Source of the DNA: Papaver somniferum
Lineage: Eukaryota; Streptophyta; Magnoliopsida; Ranunculales; Papaveraceae
Direction: 5' to 3'
DNA: 64,000 bases
Assembly (NCBI RefSeq): GCF_003573695.1
Contig: NW_020621936.1
Location: forward strand, 5,084,001 to 5,148,000
A model generated the notes under the pieces. It was not told the DNA's origin, searched no databases, and worked only from the letters and a program-made list of their open reading frames with translations. Positions 45,426 through 57,749 of this stretch are shown in pieces. The translations under genes were made by a program, and so were the position numbers. The first letter of the stretch is position 1, and each line of letters begins with the position of its first letter.

Positions 45426-48400
45426 TGAAAAAGCGGGGGTCTAACAACACCACCCAATAATTCGATTAGCAATCTGTATGGACTAAATCCGAAATACTTT
45501 GCTAGAGAATCAATTAGACTCCATCTAGATAAAAAGTATCTCAAGGAGTTAATATCTCAATCTCTTAATTTGATTTTTACTCAAGCTAAAATCAATAGCG
45601 AGTCTTTATCAAATAGAGATAACTTGGACGGTACCAAAGACCAATGTCCAAGGATCAATCAATATCAATCAACAACGAAAGGTTGGATTTCCAATTGATG
45701 ATCACGAACGCACAACCTGTATTATTTCAATTATATAAAAAATATAATGCGGAAAAGAAATAACAAAGACACCAGAAATTTTGTTAACGAGGAAACCTCA
45801 AATGTAGAAAAACCCCGGGACCTAGTCCAGATTGAATACACATTGTATTAAGCCGCTACATACACTAGCCTACTGCAAACTAACTTCGGACTGATCTATA
45901 GTTGAACCCCTACCAATCTCCCACTGATACAAGGTACAGTTGTACTCCTACGCCTATGATCCCAGAAGGATTCTACGTACTTGATTCCCTTAGCTGATGT
46001 TACCCACAACCAAGAGTTGCTACGACCCAAAATCGCAGGCTTGATAATAAACAAATCTGTCTCACACTGAAAAGTCTATCAAAAGGATAAATCTGTCTCC
46101 CAAAATAAACCCTAGGTTTTGTTCCGTCTTTAGATATAAAATCAAGGTTGTAAGGACCCTCAAGCTCGTCAACGCTATTAGACTAGTCAAGAGACGATTT
46201 GACCGCTATTAACTCGATTAGTTTAACACGGACGATAATTACTAGTAATTAATCTAATAATAATCTAGGTTCGAAATTAGTACGGATGGATAGAGCTCGA
46301 AAAGTTATGCGAAATGGATTACTCGAACGTGTGAATCGGATATCGGATAAAGAAGAAAACATCGATGCAATATGAAGGGTAAAATCGTCATTCCCGGAAA
46401 AACGCTTTTGATGCAACAAGGACACGTTGTGGTCTTCCCTTATCTTTTTCTTGTGTCCCTTTAGCTTTTGGTCGGCCTTATTTCTTTTTCCTTCATTCTT
46501 CTTCTTTCTTTTTCTCTCGTCTCCTTCTTCCCCTGTTCCTCTTCTCCTGCGACTATTTTGAGAGATGAGTTTGGAATCAGTTCGAGAGAATCATTCGACG
46601 ATGAAGATGATAAGGATTTGAATCATAAAGGTGAACAAGTAGAGATTGTTAGGGTTCCTATTTGAAGTGTTGAATCAGTGATGAGTTGAAGAAATCAAAG
46701 TATTAGGGTTTCTGCATGTTGCTTTGGAATTCAAATTGGTTAAGGATTGAGAAGGTTTAGATAGAATTGTAAGATGAGTTTGATTGATTTGAAGATTTGA
46801 ATGGATGTATGTAGTATGAATCAGTTAAGCGAAGATTGGAATTTGAGTTAGGGTTTTAGATTCGAACTTCATGGATTCAGTATTTCAAAGGTGAAACTGG
46901 TGTTGATAAGAAGTTGTAGCAGAAAGATTGAGATTAGGGTTGTAGAGTTGATATTTCTGGAATTGAAATATGAAAGAAGAAAGAAGCAATTTCAGTTAGG
47001 GTTCATGGGTTTGAGCCGCAAATGAAGGGATGTCAATTCAATGGATGCTGTTACTGGGGTAAGCTTTTAATTGTTTTAATTTTGACACATGAAGGATGAA
47101 TCATTGAATTGTTGAGTTTGTATAATTGTTAGAACTGTGGATGAAGTAGGTTTGTATTGATTTACTGTGGTGTTTATGAGTAACATGGATTTAGAAATGG
47201 AATTGTTAGTGTTAGTACTCACTAGAGAAGGACTGGCTGGAGTTTGCTTGTGAGATGATGAAGTTAATTGTGCTGGAAGGAGAGGTAATATATGAAGGTA
47301 CATGAAATGATGTTGGGTGTCAAGGATTGCTTGCACTGCTGGTGGTAATGTAGTTAAAGAACTGGAATTACAGGTGGTGTGCAGTGGCAGATGAGTTGAA
47401 GGTGGAGTGAAGGTTCTGGTGGAGTTGTTAATGGTGTTGTGATTCCAAATGAGTTGCAGGCCTGAAGTTGGTGGTGTTACATGAGTTGCTGGTTTTGGTA
47501 TTGTAATTGAAATATGGGATTCAGGTTTAGCTGTGCAGTTTGTTATAGCTAGTGGTGCTGGAAATCTTACAAAGAAGATTGTGAGAACAGTTATGGACTT
47601 GGAGTTGTTGCTGCTATGTAGGTTATTGTTGTAGCAAGATGTAGAAAGAGTGTGCTTAAAGCTGCAATTGCAGGTAGGCAAAGTTGTTGGTTGTAATTGA
47701 ATTTCAAAGTTATTTTGTATTTGAATTGATTATGAAATAGAGTTGAAGTGAGCTTGAAATAGAATTAGGCCCGTTAGTCATCCCAGTCAGTTAAACTGGC
47801 TTATCTGTATATTTTGGTCTGGCTGAGTTGAATTAGTTGGACTCAGCATTGACTCGCCTTGACTCAGTGAATGGACTGAGTTGCCCCTGTTTGACTTTGA
47901 CCTTGACAGTTGACCTCTGTCTCACGTTAACTATTAGAAGCCCTTTGACCGTCAGTGACCGTTTGTTGACCCAGTTGGGTCAGCACTTGTGTAATGGGCT
48001 GAGTTTAATGGACATGGGCTTAGTGTCTTGTATTCTTAGTTTGATGTTTTGGACTCTTATAATCTAAATTAGTCTTTGGCTTCTTCTACAAGGTTGTAGA
48101 TATTCATAAGACTTAACTATGGACTATATAATCAATCTAATTGGATTAGTTAAACCTTTAGATATGCAAGAGATGGATAATGAAGAAGTATAGAACCATA
48201 AATGGGCTTAGACCAATTAGATAGACTTGTATGATTCTTGTATGAGCCATTTCGGCTAGCTTCTTAGACTTCTTGTGTGATTAACAGTTAGTCTATTAAC
48301 AACGATCGATTCAAAGGATGAACCAGTGGATCTCGAGATAGGCGAGGCTTGTCATCAAAAAAGGTGGGAATGCATTTGACTCTTTAGTAATCATTTATGT

Positions 48401-50848
48401 TTTCTTTTACAAAAGTTTATGTTTAAAAATTCATGCATTGTTGGTTTACGCATTCAATGCTTTATTTAAATTGCATTACAATTATTTTGTTGATTCTTTG
48501 AATCTTTCCATGGACTGGAAATGACTTGTAATGTTTGTTATAATATGGATTGTTATGGGAAATAAGGATTTCCACTTTTGGTATATAGGATATGCTCCTT
48601 CGCATTTATATCTAGTGTTTTTATAAGTAATCGGAGTGGAAGTGGGCTTCAATATTAGTAATCGGAGTGGAAGTGGGCTTCAATATTATACATTGTTTGA
48701 AGAAGGAGTTTGTCCATATACATGTTTGTTTATTTCAATGACTTGGTCACTGTTTAATGCTTCGAAAACATGTAATGTTTTCCAAATCTTGCATATGATT
48801 ACTTAGAAGTTAAATGTTGATTATTCCCACTTTCAGTTTCAGAGACATATCAGAGTTGTGCAGCGAAAGCTCCGAGAAGTTGACTTCTTTAGTTGGTTAT
48901 AATCCGATATGTTTGTTATGTTGTATATTCTATTTGTAAACTAAATGACTATGGTATATGTATCATTTGAGAGAAGATCTTGTATATATATTTCTGAGAG
49001 GGGTTAGTTTTGGGTTAAGTTTTATAGAAGATTTCTTAATTGAATGTTTAAGTAATTGATTTAGATTCTTAGTGCCTCTTTATTTGGTTAATCTCTTGGC
49101 TTAGTCCGCTACTAGCTTAGAGGGCGCTACAAAGGTAACATGAACCAATTGATCAATCAATTGGTCAATCGGTCTTATATTCCCGAAGAACATCCTAGAT
49201 CAATCAATCACCTCTCAATAATCCTTCCTGACTACACAAGCGGATTATCGAGGAATCACAAACAATGAGACGAAGATGTTTGTGACTTCTTTATCTTGCC
49301 TATCGGAGAACTCTCACGATCTCAAGCCAATCAAATCGATTGTACTCGTACGATAGAAAATCCAAGATCAGATCACACAACTACGATAAAAGTAGTATCG
49401 GTCTGGCTTTACAATCCCAATGAAGTCTTTAAGTCGTTAACCCGAATTTAGAGAAGAAACTCAAGGGTTAATAGATATCGACTCTAACGAGCGCACTAGT
49501 ATCACACAGACGTGTGGGGATTAAATTTTTCTCTAGCTAGAAGTCCTCTATATATAGCCTTTCAAATCAGGGTTTTGCCTTAGGTATTAAGCAAACCTTA
49601 TTCACCGTTAGATGAGATCTGATTTAGATTCAAGCTAATATTTCTCAACCGTTAGATCGAAAAATAAAGCTTGTCATACACACATGCTAAACGTGAACTA
49701 GGTGTGTGAAACACAAGCTCAAACGTGTTCGTGTATGTTGGTTCAATACAGTCACCAAAAGGTTAACCATATGAGCATCTCATATTAACCTGGTTCTTCT
49801 TCACCATAACTAGTTCAAATGACTTTAAACGAACTAGTTAAGAGTTGTTCAATTTCTATGAGATCTTATGTAAAGCACGAGACATAATTGAATCAAAGAT
49901 GATTACGATTCGATTGAATCGGCTCAATGAACATTATAGCCACGGTTTGCATAAAGCATTCCTTAGTAATTTAATGATATATGTTCAGAGCACATCTTTA
50001 GATCATAACCTATTAAGTACACACATCTTTAGATCATAACCTATTAAGTACACAAACAAGTTCGCGGACTTAATCAATCGGGTTGAGTTTTCCAAACTCA
50101 GCAGAATTTCTCGGGAAAAGAAGTTCCGCCAGTTCGCGGACTTAACAACAAACGAGTTACTTTGGAAATCCCAACAGAAATTCTCGGGAAGAAAGTTTCC
50201 GTCAGCTCGCGGACTGGGTTCGCGGACTTGGCAAGCCAATTACACAATCCTATCGATTTCTCTTGCTCAACAAAGTTCAAAAACTTCGGATCAAGGAGTA
50301 CATGGTTATGTAATCTAAACTCTCATTTCAACCATTGAGACATTCTCAGAGGACGTTATGTAGCCGTTATTCACAGACCGATTCACGTCAGAGCAATTCT
50401 CAAAAGTGATTGAAACTTTTCATGACTTTCGTCACTAGGTGAAGATAAACCTGATCAAAGCGAAACGCTTTACCAACACATGATTTCGAGTAAAAGATAA
50501 GCATTGAATACTCAGCTCGAAATGTCACATGTGTATGATCTAGTCTATATAGCATACGACTTTTGTCTCATAAGAAGTATGATATAAAATAGATAGACTT
50601 TTGAGTGATAGATAATTTCAAGTCTTCACATACCTTTTTTGTTGTTGAAGTTCCACGTTTCCTTGTGTAGATCTTCGTCGTTGTCGTTGAATCGCCATGA
50701 AGTTCTTGAGATCAACTACACTTTTCCTATCCTAGTCCGAGACTTAGCTAATAGGATAGAAATCAAGACTTATAGTTTTGATCACTAATATTGACAAACA
50801 TGCTTGATATAACAACGCATGCGAGGTCGACCGAGCTATGCTCTAACA
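45426..50848 (-). repeat. 5' LTR of D2, split by a solo LTR
   Basis: Family LTR in two parts (45426-46148 and 49137-50848). Without the insert and its target copy it is about 2.4 kb. The TATA box is near 49549. A 29-30 bp tandem doubling (ATCTTTAGATCATAACC unit) occurs at 49994-50052 and is absent from the 3' LTR. Confidence 0.92.
46149..49131. mobile_element. Solo LTR, 2983 bp, Gypsy-type ends, TSD AAGGT
   Basis: Starts TGTAAGGACCCTC and ends GGGCGCTACA; perfect 5-bp copies AAGGT at 46144-46148 and 49132-49136, with the D2 LTR continuous on both sides. TGTA...TACA ends with a GGACCC start resemble chromovirus-type Gypsy LTRs, but no internal sequence confirms the lineage or strand. No gene: the 201-codon reverse frame at 47076-47681 is S/T/N/P-rich low complexity. 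A tandem 32-bp doubling (AGTAATCGGAGTGG unit) lies at 48626-48689. Confidence 0.88.
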
Positions 50849-50853
50849 ATATG

Positions 50854-51056
50854 GGATTGTTGCTACATGCTCCAACTTGGATGAATTTTGTATATTTAAT
50901 TCACAGAATACGGGGATTGTTTCCACATGCTTCATTCTAGGTGAATTAGTAAAGTGAAGAAGTATTCATCACTCATTAATGGCTTTATCCTTTGCAGGAT
51001 GTCAGCATATATTAATTTTGGTTTTACAATTTTAGCCTTGAACTAAAATCCACCAT
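50854..51056 (-). repeat. 3' LTR of element A, inner piece
   Basis: Continues the LTR cut at 38518 and ends near CCACCATCTAAA, where AAGTCCCCTGC (a polypurine tract on the reverse strand, GCAGGGGACTT) follows. The last 40 bp match the end of the element B LTR at 59570-59607. Confidence 0.7.
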
Positions 51057-51234
51057 CTAAATTAAGTCCCCTGCCTAGCACGTAATGGTTGCATCATTGC
51101 GGGGTAGGCATGAGATGGTGACAGTTAAAAATAAAACTTATGAGACAAAGTTAGATGTTACCAGGAGAGACGGGTAGTCCTGTCCTTGGAGCATGTCACG
51201 TTCAAGAGGCGTCCATGCGAGCGTTCCCCTGGCA

Positions 51235-52010
51235 TGATGTCGGTCTTGCCTGCTTTGGTCGACCTTATTATGCCTGCTTCGATCGAGAGCATGTGCTTTC
51301 TCGCTCGAATGTCGGTCTTGCCTGCTTCGTTCGACCTTGCTATGCATGCTTCGTGCTTGCTCCGCTCAGACGTGGGGCTGATGTGCCTGCTTCTCTCGAT
51401 CGTGGGGTTGTGCCTAATAGACGGACTGATGCGCCTGCTCTCGTTCGTGTGAGTACGCCAGGCGTGACGACGACCTTGGTGGGACCAGTTTCCTCCTTCG
51501 GGTATTAGAGCCAAGAAGGGAAAAGAACTTGTATGTTCCTCTTCCCATAGAAAACCGTGCATGTAACTCTGGACGAATATGGACCCCACTATGTATATGC
51601 TTCGACCAAACGTTACCATGTTGCACCTGTTTGGTGGCATGTGGGCCCGTCTACTTCGCTCAACCGTGGGACTCATCATGCGCCTGCTTGATCGAACGTG
51701 GGCTTGTTGTGTATGCTTCGGTTAAAGGTGGGTCCACTGCGTGCCTGCTTCGGTCGAACTTGGACCCGATGTGAGTATGCTTGCTTCGAACATGGGTAGA
51801 TGTGCATGCTTCGATCAAACACGGGTCCACCGTGTACATTTTTCAGACGTCAGCCCTGTCCTGTGCCTGCTTGGCCCATACGGTTGATGTGCTTGCTTGA
51901 GTGTCATCCTTGCTACTTCGACCAAACACCGACCCTGTTATCTTGATCAAACACCGACCTTGCTGACCTCGAACGTGGGACCCACCGTGTGCTTGCTTTT
52001 CTCAAAAATG
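51235..52010. repeat. Minisatellite, GCCTGCTTCGRTCGAAC-type unit
   Basis: A unit of roughly 30-45 bp built on TGCCTGCTTCG-TCGAACGTGGG recurs many times with variation and a short break at about 51475-51600. It lies in the 3' internal part of element A. The open frames across it on both strands are a by-product of the repeat. Confidence 0.7.
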
Positions 52011-52039
52011 AACCTTGTGTGCTCAAATGTGAATGTGGG

Positions 52040-52330
52040 TCCTGCAGAGAGCGTTGAAGCAGCTTCCGGAGCGAGCAGGTCTCAGAGAGCGTTGAAGCAG
52101 CTTCTGAAGAGAACATGAAGGCGACTCCTGGAGAGAGAGTTTGAAGCAGGCTTCTGAAGCGTACGTGGAGGCGGCTCCTGCTGGAGGGAGCGTTGAGGCA
52201 AGCTTCTTCAGGAGAGAGCGTTGAAGCAGATTCTCTTAGAGCGAGGGTTGAAGAGGCTTCTGCTGGAGGGAGAAGCAAGCTTCTTCAGGAGAGAGCGTTT
52301 GAAGCAAGCTTCCTCTTCAATTTTATTTAC
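52040..52330. repeat. Minisatellite, GAGAGCGTTGAAGCAGCTTC unit
   Basis: About eight to ten units of about 27-35 bp (GAGAGCGTTGAAGCAGGCTTCT-type) with indels, next to the previous array but unrelated in sequence. Confidence 0.75.
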
Positions 52331-53555
52331 ACTTGCGAATTACATGCTTCTTGATTGACCGTGTTGAAGAAGTCCCTGACTGACGGTGAAGGAACTTCAT
52401 GCCGAGCCTCATTATCCAAGCGTGATTTACATGGTTCTATCTTGTACGTTCGGTGGGTTTACCATAATAAAGATATTGCCATATTTCCTCCGTGACTCTA
52501 TTACTTTCCCGTGGAAAAATAAAATATGCAGAAGTTCAGATTACCTCTATCTGTAGTGGTTGTTGCTATGGTGAAGCTTGAACAACGGTTCTTAGCTTCA
52601 GCTGTGATCAGAAGAGACTGGAAGGAAGAGGGCGCGAACTTGGCGGTCTTCATATAGTGGTAGAGCTCGTCTCGTTATTATAGGGAGAAGCTAATGATGG
52701 AACCGATGGCTTCTTGATGTTTCCTCGTGGAATAAATAAGAGGGGGATAGTCCCTTTCCCACGAGTATCCATTGAGCCTTCGAATTGATAGATGTTGCCA
52801 CGCTGGGTTCATGAGGCCGTCTTTACGCCTGCGTTGCGCTTCATAGACGTCCAGGAATATCACCGGCCTTTGACAATACGTCGACACTCTTGAGTATATC
52901 CTCGTCTTTGGAAATCTTGGAGTGATAGCATGCTTGAGGAGTAGGGAAGTTCCTTCATGCGAATGACTTAACTAATGATGAACCTCTTGACATGGAGAAT
53001 TTGTATGTACCTATTAAGACCCAGGTGCAATCTTCTTTCGTAACGCAACTACTTCTTCTACGGAAGACGAAATTCTGTAAGCGTCTCTTATTGATGTTGT
53101 TGCCGTCGAGACAGACATGGAATATCTTGTGCGTTGTTTCATCATTGTGGAGGTCGTGCATGTGGTATTGGAGTTGGAGTTGGAAATCTTGGACACGAAG
53201 GATGTTGTATCTCGGTAGTTTTCCTCTTACTGCTTCTGCGAAACTGCTTACAAAAGGCTGAAGGTTGTATTGCCCGTTGGTGAAATGTATCGTGAGGCTC
53301 TTCATTATTGGCAGGCTTGCTGTTTCTAGCAGAGCAGGTGTTGTCGCAACTGAGCGTGGAGTTCAGAGGATGTCTGAAAGCGCTGGTTTTTAACAAAGCA
53401 CGATTGACAGGTACCTCCCAGTAGATTTGAAGATGTCCCGGGCCCGCTCTCGTTCGGGATGACATAATAGGCGAACCCTTCGTGATGATTTGAAGATGAA
53501 AATATTTGTTGAATCTTCAGAAATGCTTCCTGCTGTAGTTCGGTCCAGACGAAAA
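52331..53555 (-). other. Decayed internal region of element A
   Basis: No domain can be supported. Open reverse frames at 52678-52887, 52955-53305 and 53142-53465 show no RNase H or integrase motif. Confidence 0.4.
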
Positions 53556-54690
53556 TTGCTCCCTTCTTCAGCAAGGGAGTGAATGAAGCAACCAGCTGGG
53601 CTAGACCAGGTATAAAACGCCGAATGTAGTTCACCTTGCCCATGAAGCTTTGGAGCTCCTTCAAGGTTCGCGACAACGCATTGTGAGGATAGATTGAGTC
53701 TTGGATTCGTCTACTATATCATCCACGTAGTCCTCAACTTGCTTATGTATCATGTCCGTCATAGCACGTTGATATGTCGCACCAACATTCTTCAAACCGA
53801 ATGGTATTACGGTATAATAAAAATTTCCAAGAGGGGTTTGAAAATCTGTCTTACTTTCATTATGCTCATACATCCTTATCTGGTTGTAGCCACTACGTCC
53901 ATCCATGGAGGAGAACGTGTCGTGTCCGCTGGTGGCATCTACCAACATGTCGATGTTAGGTAGAGGAAAATCGTCTTTGGGGCAGCATTCGTTCAAGTCC
54001 CTGGAATCCATGCAACACCTGATCTCGCGCCTGAATTGTCTCGGAGATTGTTTGACCGGCTTGGATCGGAGATTGTATGAATGCTTACACAAGGTCGAGC
54101 TAATGGAGATAGGCCTAAGAGATTTATCATCGTCGAGCTCATCAGTTGTGGAGTTGGTGCCATCTTGCAGCTTTCGTGGAGCGTTTAGCACTTCTTCTTG
54201 TGGCTCGTCGTTGTTGTAGCATTCCGTTGGGCGGAGAGAATAATTGAGACGCCTTGTCATCAAGGATGCATCATGGGTCCTAGCCTTCGATGATGCAAGT
54301 CGGTCCTCCTCCTGGATTGACACGTGGGGAGTGGGATGCAATGGACTTTGTTCGATCCTTTCCGCGGGGCTCCCCTCAGTTCGAACAGTTCCACTCCGCA
54401 TATTGGTGCCTAAGGAGACAATGATGCAGGAATACGAACGACTTCTTTATTCAGCATAGTCTTCAGGCATTGGTGATACGTTGAAGGGACGATCCCGTAT
54501 GTGTTGGTCTGGTTTCCTTCAAAGTATGTCATCGTGGTAGGCTGCCGTACGATCTTGCCTGGGAGAACCTTGGCCGTCCTGAGAGTCTTGAGAGTAATTA
54601 CGTTCGAAGATGCTCCCGCGTCGATGAGGGTTCTCTTGAACTCTGAATCCTTGATGCGTGCAGTAACGTGTAGGCCCGGTTGTGACCTTC
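53556..54690 (-). pseudogene. Element A protease and reverse transcriptase, deleted and frameshifted
   Basis: Ty3/Gypsy pol remnant. Protease at about 54440-54690: LIDAGASSNVITL (active-site Asp kept; the usual DTGAS is DAGAS). After about 400 bp of weak sequence the RT appears at about 53700-54045: RDLNECCPKDDFPLPNID, MDGRSGYNQI, PFGLKNVGATYQRAM and YVDDIV (catalytic pair kept). The part just before RDLN is joined abnormally. After YVDDIV the thumb is missing, and a connection-like block LQSFMGKVNYIRRFIPGLA follows in another frame (53560-53676). No integrase or complete RNase H remains. Confidence 0.8.
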
Positions 54691-54795
54691 GTCCTCCATC
54701 ATGTATTCTTCTGTAAATGTGACATTATTCACAGATGTCTCTGACGTGTTGGATACTTCTGGTCGTGAAGGAGTCAGGTACACATCTAGGGCTAT

Positions 54796-55278
54796 CTAGT
54801 TGATCGCAGCAAACGTCTCCACCCGCTGATTCTTCGATAGGTGTAAAAGTTCGCATAAACTTTCCACTAGAGAAGCCGCTTCCTGATCCACCGGCCTCTG
54901 GTTCATAATGAAACTATTGACTTGAGGAGGATCGCTGCGAGGATCATTCCCTAGTGTAGAAATCTCTGTGATAGGAGAACTGCTCGTATCTTGTGTCATC
55001 TCGATGAGGAGATCGAGTATGTCGTTTATTGCTTCTTTGATCAGGTCCACATTTTTTTCCAGAACTTCTCGCCTCCGTGCTAGTTCAGCCAGCGTTGGGA
55101 TTTCTCCATCGGTTGAAGCGACAGAGATAACGGGGGTATCGAAATATGAAAATTCGTTATAAACAGAATTGTTCAAAGGAGGGTGAGAAACATTACCATT
55201 TGAGGGATTCTGACTGAGATCCGTCGCAGTAGAATCATCCCTGAGGCCAACCATCTTTTGAAAATCTTGAGATTGCAA
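54796..55278 (-). pseudogene. Element A gag N-terminal part (160 aa)
   Basis: Open frame starting 30 bp inside the primer site, as expected for gag. It has an acidic, S/T/P-rich start and a helix TLAELARRREVLEKNVDLIK (about residues 62-81), then SLVESLCELLHLSKNQRVET. Tat-lineage gags commonly have this kind of N-terminal extension; the capsid core and zinc knuckle are absent because the frame runs directly into the protease region. Homology is inferred from position, not from a recognised domain. Confidence 0.5.
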
Positions 55279-55292
55279 CCGAGAGATTAATC

Positions 55293-55309
55293 TCCCACTG
55301 TGGTCGCCA
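55293..55309 (-). other. Element A primer-binding site region
   Basis: Next to the LTR (RC ...CCATAAACA), after a short AT spacer, the reverse strand reads TGGCGACCACAGTGGGA, in the position and with the TGGCG start typical of Gypsy primer sites; I cannot name the tRNA. Confidence 0.6.
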
Positions 55310-55311
55310 AT

Positions 55312-55828
55312 TGTTTATGGGTGAAAACTATTTCTGCCTTTTTTGGTAATTTAGGGTGTGTGGATGAGAAATGAATCTAAACCCTAAACAAATGCACTGC
55401 ACGGGAGTGCTTTTGATTCGAGAGATCAATCTGTACAATTCTGGCCTAAACCAAGAAATGGTCGTTCTATACTTGCTTCGGTCACAAAGTGAAGGAGATG
55501 GGGTTGATCTTAGGGATGGAAGAGAAGAAGGTGTTGAGATTGTGAAGGTGTTGGCTGTGTATGACTTGTATCAGAAAGCTGAACTGGCTTGCAGGATGTA
55601 AGCTATCAGTTCTGGTGTTTGAATGCTATTGTATCAACACTTGGTTTTTGTCTTGTCTCTGTGTTGTGGAAATAGGGAGGACAACCTATTTATACAAGTC
55701 ATTGCGCCTAACCCACGTTTCTCATTGGAAGTGGAGGAAGTGGAGTGATGGAGTAGTGGTGTCGTGGTAATTGTCACACGCTTAGGTAAAGCCTACTTCT
55801 CCCATCATCACTAACCGTACATGTCTTC
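55312..55828 (-). repeat. 5' LTR of element A, truncated
   Basis: Closely matches 36187-36690 of the 3' LTR, then breaks off at about 55828 within a shared ATGTCTTCCTG phrase and passes into an unrelated integrase fragment. Confidence 0.8.
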
Positions 55829-56035
55829 CTGGCCTACCCTATTTGAGGATGCATATATTTTTTGCAAATCTTGTGATAGATGTCAAAGAACGGGCAATCT
55901 AGGTGCTCGAGATCAAATGCCACTCACACCAATTCTTGTTGTTGAAGTATTTGATGTGTGGGGAATTGATTTTATGGGTCCTTTTGTCAATTCTAATGGA
56001 AAATTTTATATACTTATTGTTGTGGATTATGTTTC
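55829..56035 (+). pseudogene. Gypsy integrase fragment (zinc-binding end and catalytic start)
   Basis: Forward strand, frame open from 55821: WPTLFEDA, then CKSCDRCQR (the Cys half of the HHCC finger), then VWGIDFMGPF with the first catalytic Asp, ILIVVDYVS. Cut at 56035 by the LTR of element B and missing everything upstream. It belongs to a third Gypsy element, opposite in strand to A and B. Confidence 0.8.
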
Positions 56036-56864
56036 TGTAGATGGGGAAAAATAATTTGCTGGTTTTTAAGGAATTGAGGAGACGACCGTACGGAGGAGAC
56101 TCTTCGAACCGAGCGAAATATTAAACCTCACACAGATGCACCGCTGCAAAGAGGGTGCTTTAGATTCGAGATATCAATCTGTAGTACTCCGGCCTAAATC
56201 AAGACAATGATCGTTCCAGAGTAAATTCGGTAACAAGAGAGGATGGGTTGATCTGTAGGAGGGAAGTTGGGAAATGTGTGGAATCAATGGTAATCAAAGA
56301 TTGTGGGTGTGTGAATTCTGAATATGATAAGCTCTGAATGATTGAAATTACTCAATTGAGAGTAGTTGCTCAATTCATGAGTTGATGATCTCGTGTTGTC
56401 GATGAGACGTGAGATTGATGATACTGTTGATGCCGATGATTCAATCATGATTCAGAGATTTATTTATATTGCTGGAATTTTAGATATCATGATTCCGTGA
56501 AGTGGGACAGTTGATGGGATGAAAGAGTGGGGAAATGGAAATCGTGTCTGAGACCAGTTGCTCATCGTGTGATAACTTGGTCGATTTTCCATCCACTACT
56601 TTGTGAACTCCTTCAACTGATTGCACGACTTGCTCACATTCCAACGTGTGTTTGAACACACGTGCCGTAGACCGCCAGACCAAAACCCTAAGTGATATCC
56701 CCCCAAAGTGACACGATTGATGTCTCGTGGTATGTTAGTCAAATGATGACTTCGTGGTTTGATGGGACGATGATTCCATGTAGTTGCTAAGTTGAACATG
56801 ATGTTCTGAAACTCATGAATTGAACATGTCATGAGACAGTGGTATAGTTCTTACGATGATGTGA

Positions 56865-57012
56865 GAAAGTATTGCTCATTCGATGGATTGTTGAATATTG
56901 ATTGTTGAACCAATATTCCTTGGTTTGAGAAAATATTTATCATCTGAGCAAGTGTTGCTCATGTGATGAATTGTTGAATATTTGATCGTCTGAGCATGTG
57001 TTGCTCATCTGA
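56865..57012. repeat. TTGCTCAT/ATGAGC repeats in LTR B
   Basis: Three to four units of about 55 bp with TGTTGCTCAT-TGATG-ATTGTTGAATATT; the GAGCA...TGCTC pairs form small stems. Confidence 0.55.
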
Positions 57013-57749
57013 TGGATTATTGGCAGCATACCAAAAATATTAATTAGAATATTGGTCGTTGAACCGAGCATAATTAATAAAATTAATGACCATGAGGTCG
57101 TCGTAAAATTATTAAGGTTGGAATCTGGAATGATGATCCTTGGATTCAGAAACCCTAATTTGATCAATTGATGATCAATTCATGGTTCGTCAGAAGTTTA
57201 ACCATGGGACGAAGGAGGGAGCGACTACATGGGACCATGGATCAACCATGTAGTGTCCATATGCTCACGTGAGCAAATACAAAGAACTCCTGAATAGTTG
57301 ACGATTTTTTGGTGAAAGAATGATTAAATGCTGGTTTAATCATTTATTTGAAAATGCTCGTCTGAGCCTTAGGTGCGAAAACCTAATTAATTATGACGGA
57401 GTGAGGGACCGACCACGGGGTCAAGAAACCGCCCCTGGGTAGTCACGTGACCGCCTGATGATCACTTCATGAAGATCCAAAGTGTTTGGAAGAGTCTTGG
57501 ACCTAATACGTGCAATTGTGCAACTTAGGTCAAAACTGTGAAACTTGATGGGACCGGCTTCTGTAAGCCAAAGAGCCAATCTTGGTCGGTCAAGATAGAG
57601 CGCTCGTGTCCCCAAGGCGTCTGAGTCTCAGTCCTGAGAATTTTGATATTTTCTGGCGTGCAATTGGGCATCCATTCGAGAAAATATGCCAAAATTAGGG
57701 TTTCGACGAAACTGAGGAAAACACCATGAGATGATGGAAAATAATTATA

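Larger units (their letters stand above)
38519..50848 (-). mobile_element. Copia element D2 (SIRE/Maximus-like), pol but no gag
   Basis: Complete reverse-strand element with perfect ATATG target copies (38514-38518 and 50849-50853): 3' LTR 38519-40943, tract side 40944-40957, pol 41787-45359, primer site 45412-45423, 5' LTR 45426-50848 (interrupted by a solo LTR). The LTRs are very alike, so it is fairly young. As in D1, the leader runs directly into the gag-pol spacer; the capsid and zinc-knuckle region is absent. Confidence 0.92.
36187..55828 (-). mobile_element. Ty3/Gypsy element A (Tat-like), decayed, hosts D2
   Basis: Reverse-strand element: 3' LTR in two pieces (36187-38518 and 50854-51056) around D2, polypurine tract about 51060-51071, internal 51057-55311 with minisatellites, RT, protease and gag remains, primer-site region 55293-55309, 5' LTR from 55312, cut at 55828. 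RT follows protease with no integrase between them, and no integrase is found downstream either, so it is Gypsy-type but internally deleted. The left flank ATTAT (36182-36186) should recur at the lost right end. Confidence 0.8.

Noticed and set aside
47076..47681. 201-codon reverse ORF inside the 2983-bp solo LTR
   Set aside because: Low-complexity S/T/N/P composition, antisense to T/G-rich DNA, no domain, and it lies within a clearly bounded LTR.
51158..51679. Open frames of 117-173 codons on both strands at 51.2-51.7 kb
   Set aside because: They arise from the minisatellite, whose unit happens to lack stops in several frames; no recognisable protein.
52955..53305. 116-codon reverse ORF that could have been element A's integrase or RNase H
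   Set aside because: No HHCC, D-D-E or RNase H motif can be found; it is most likely decayed sequence.
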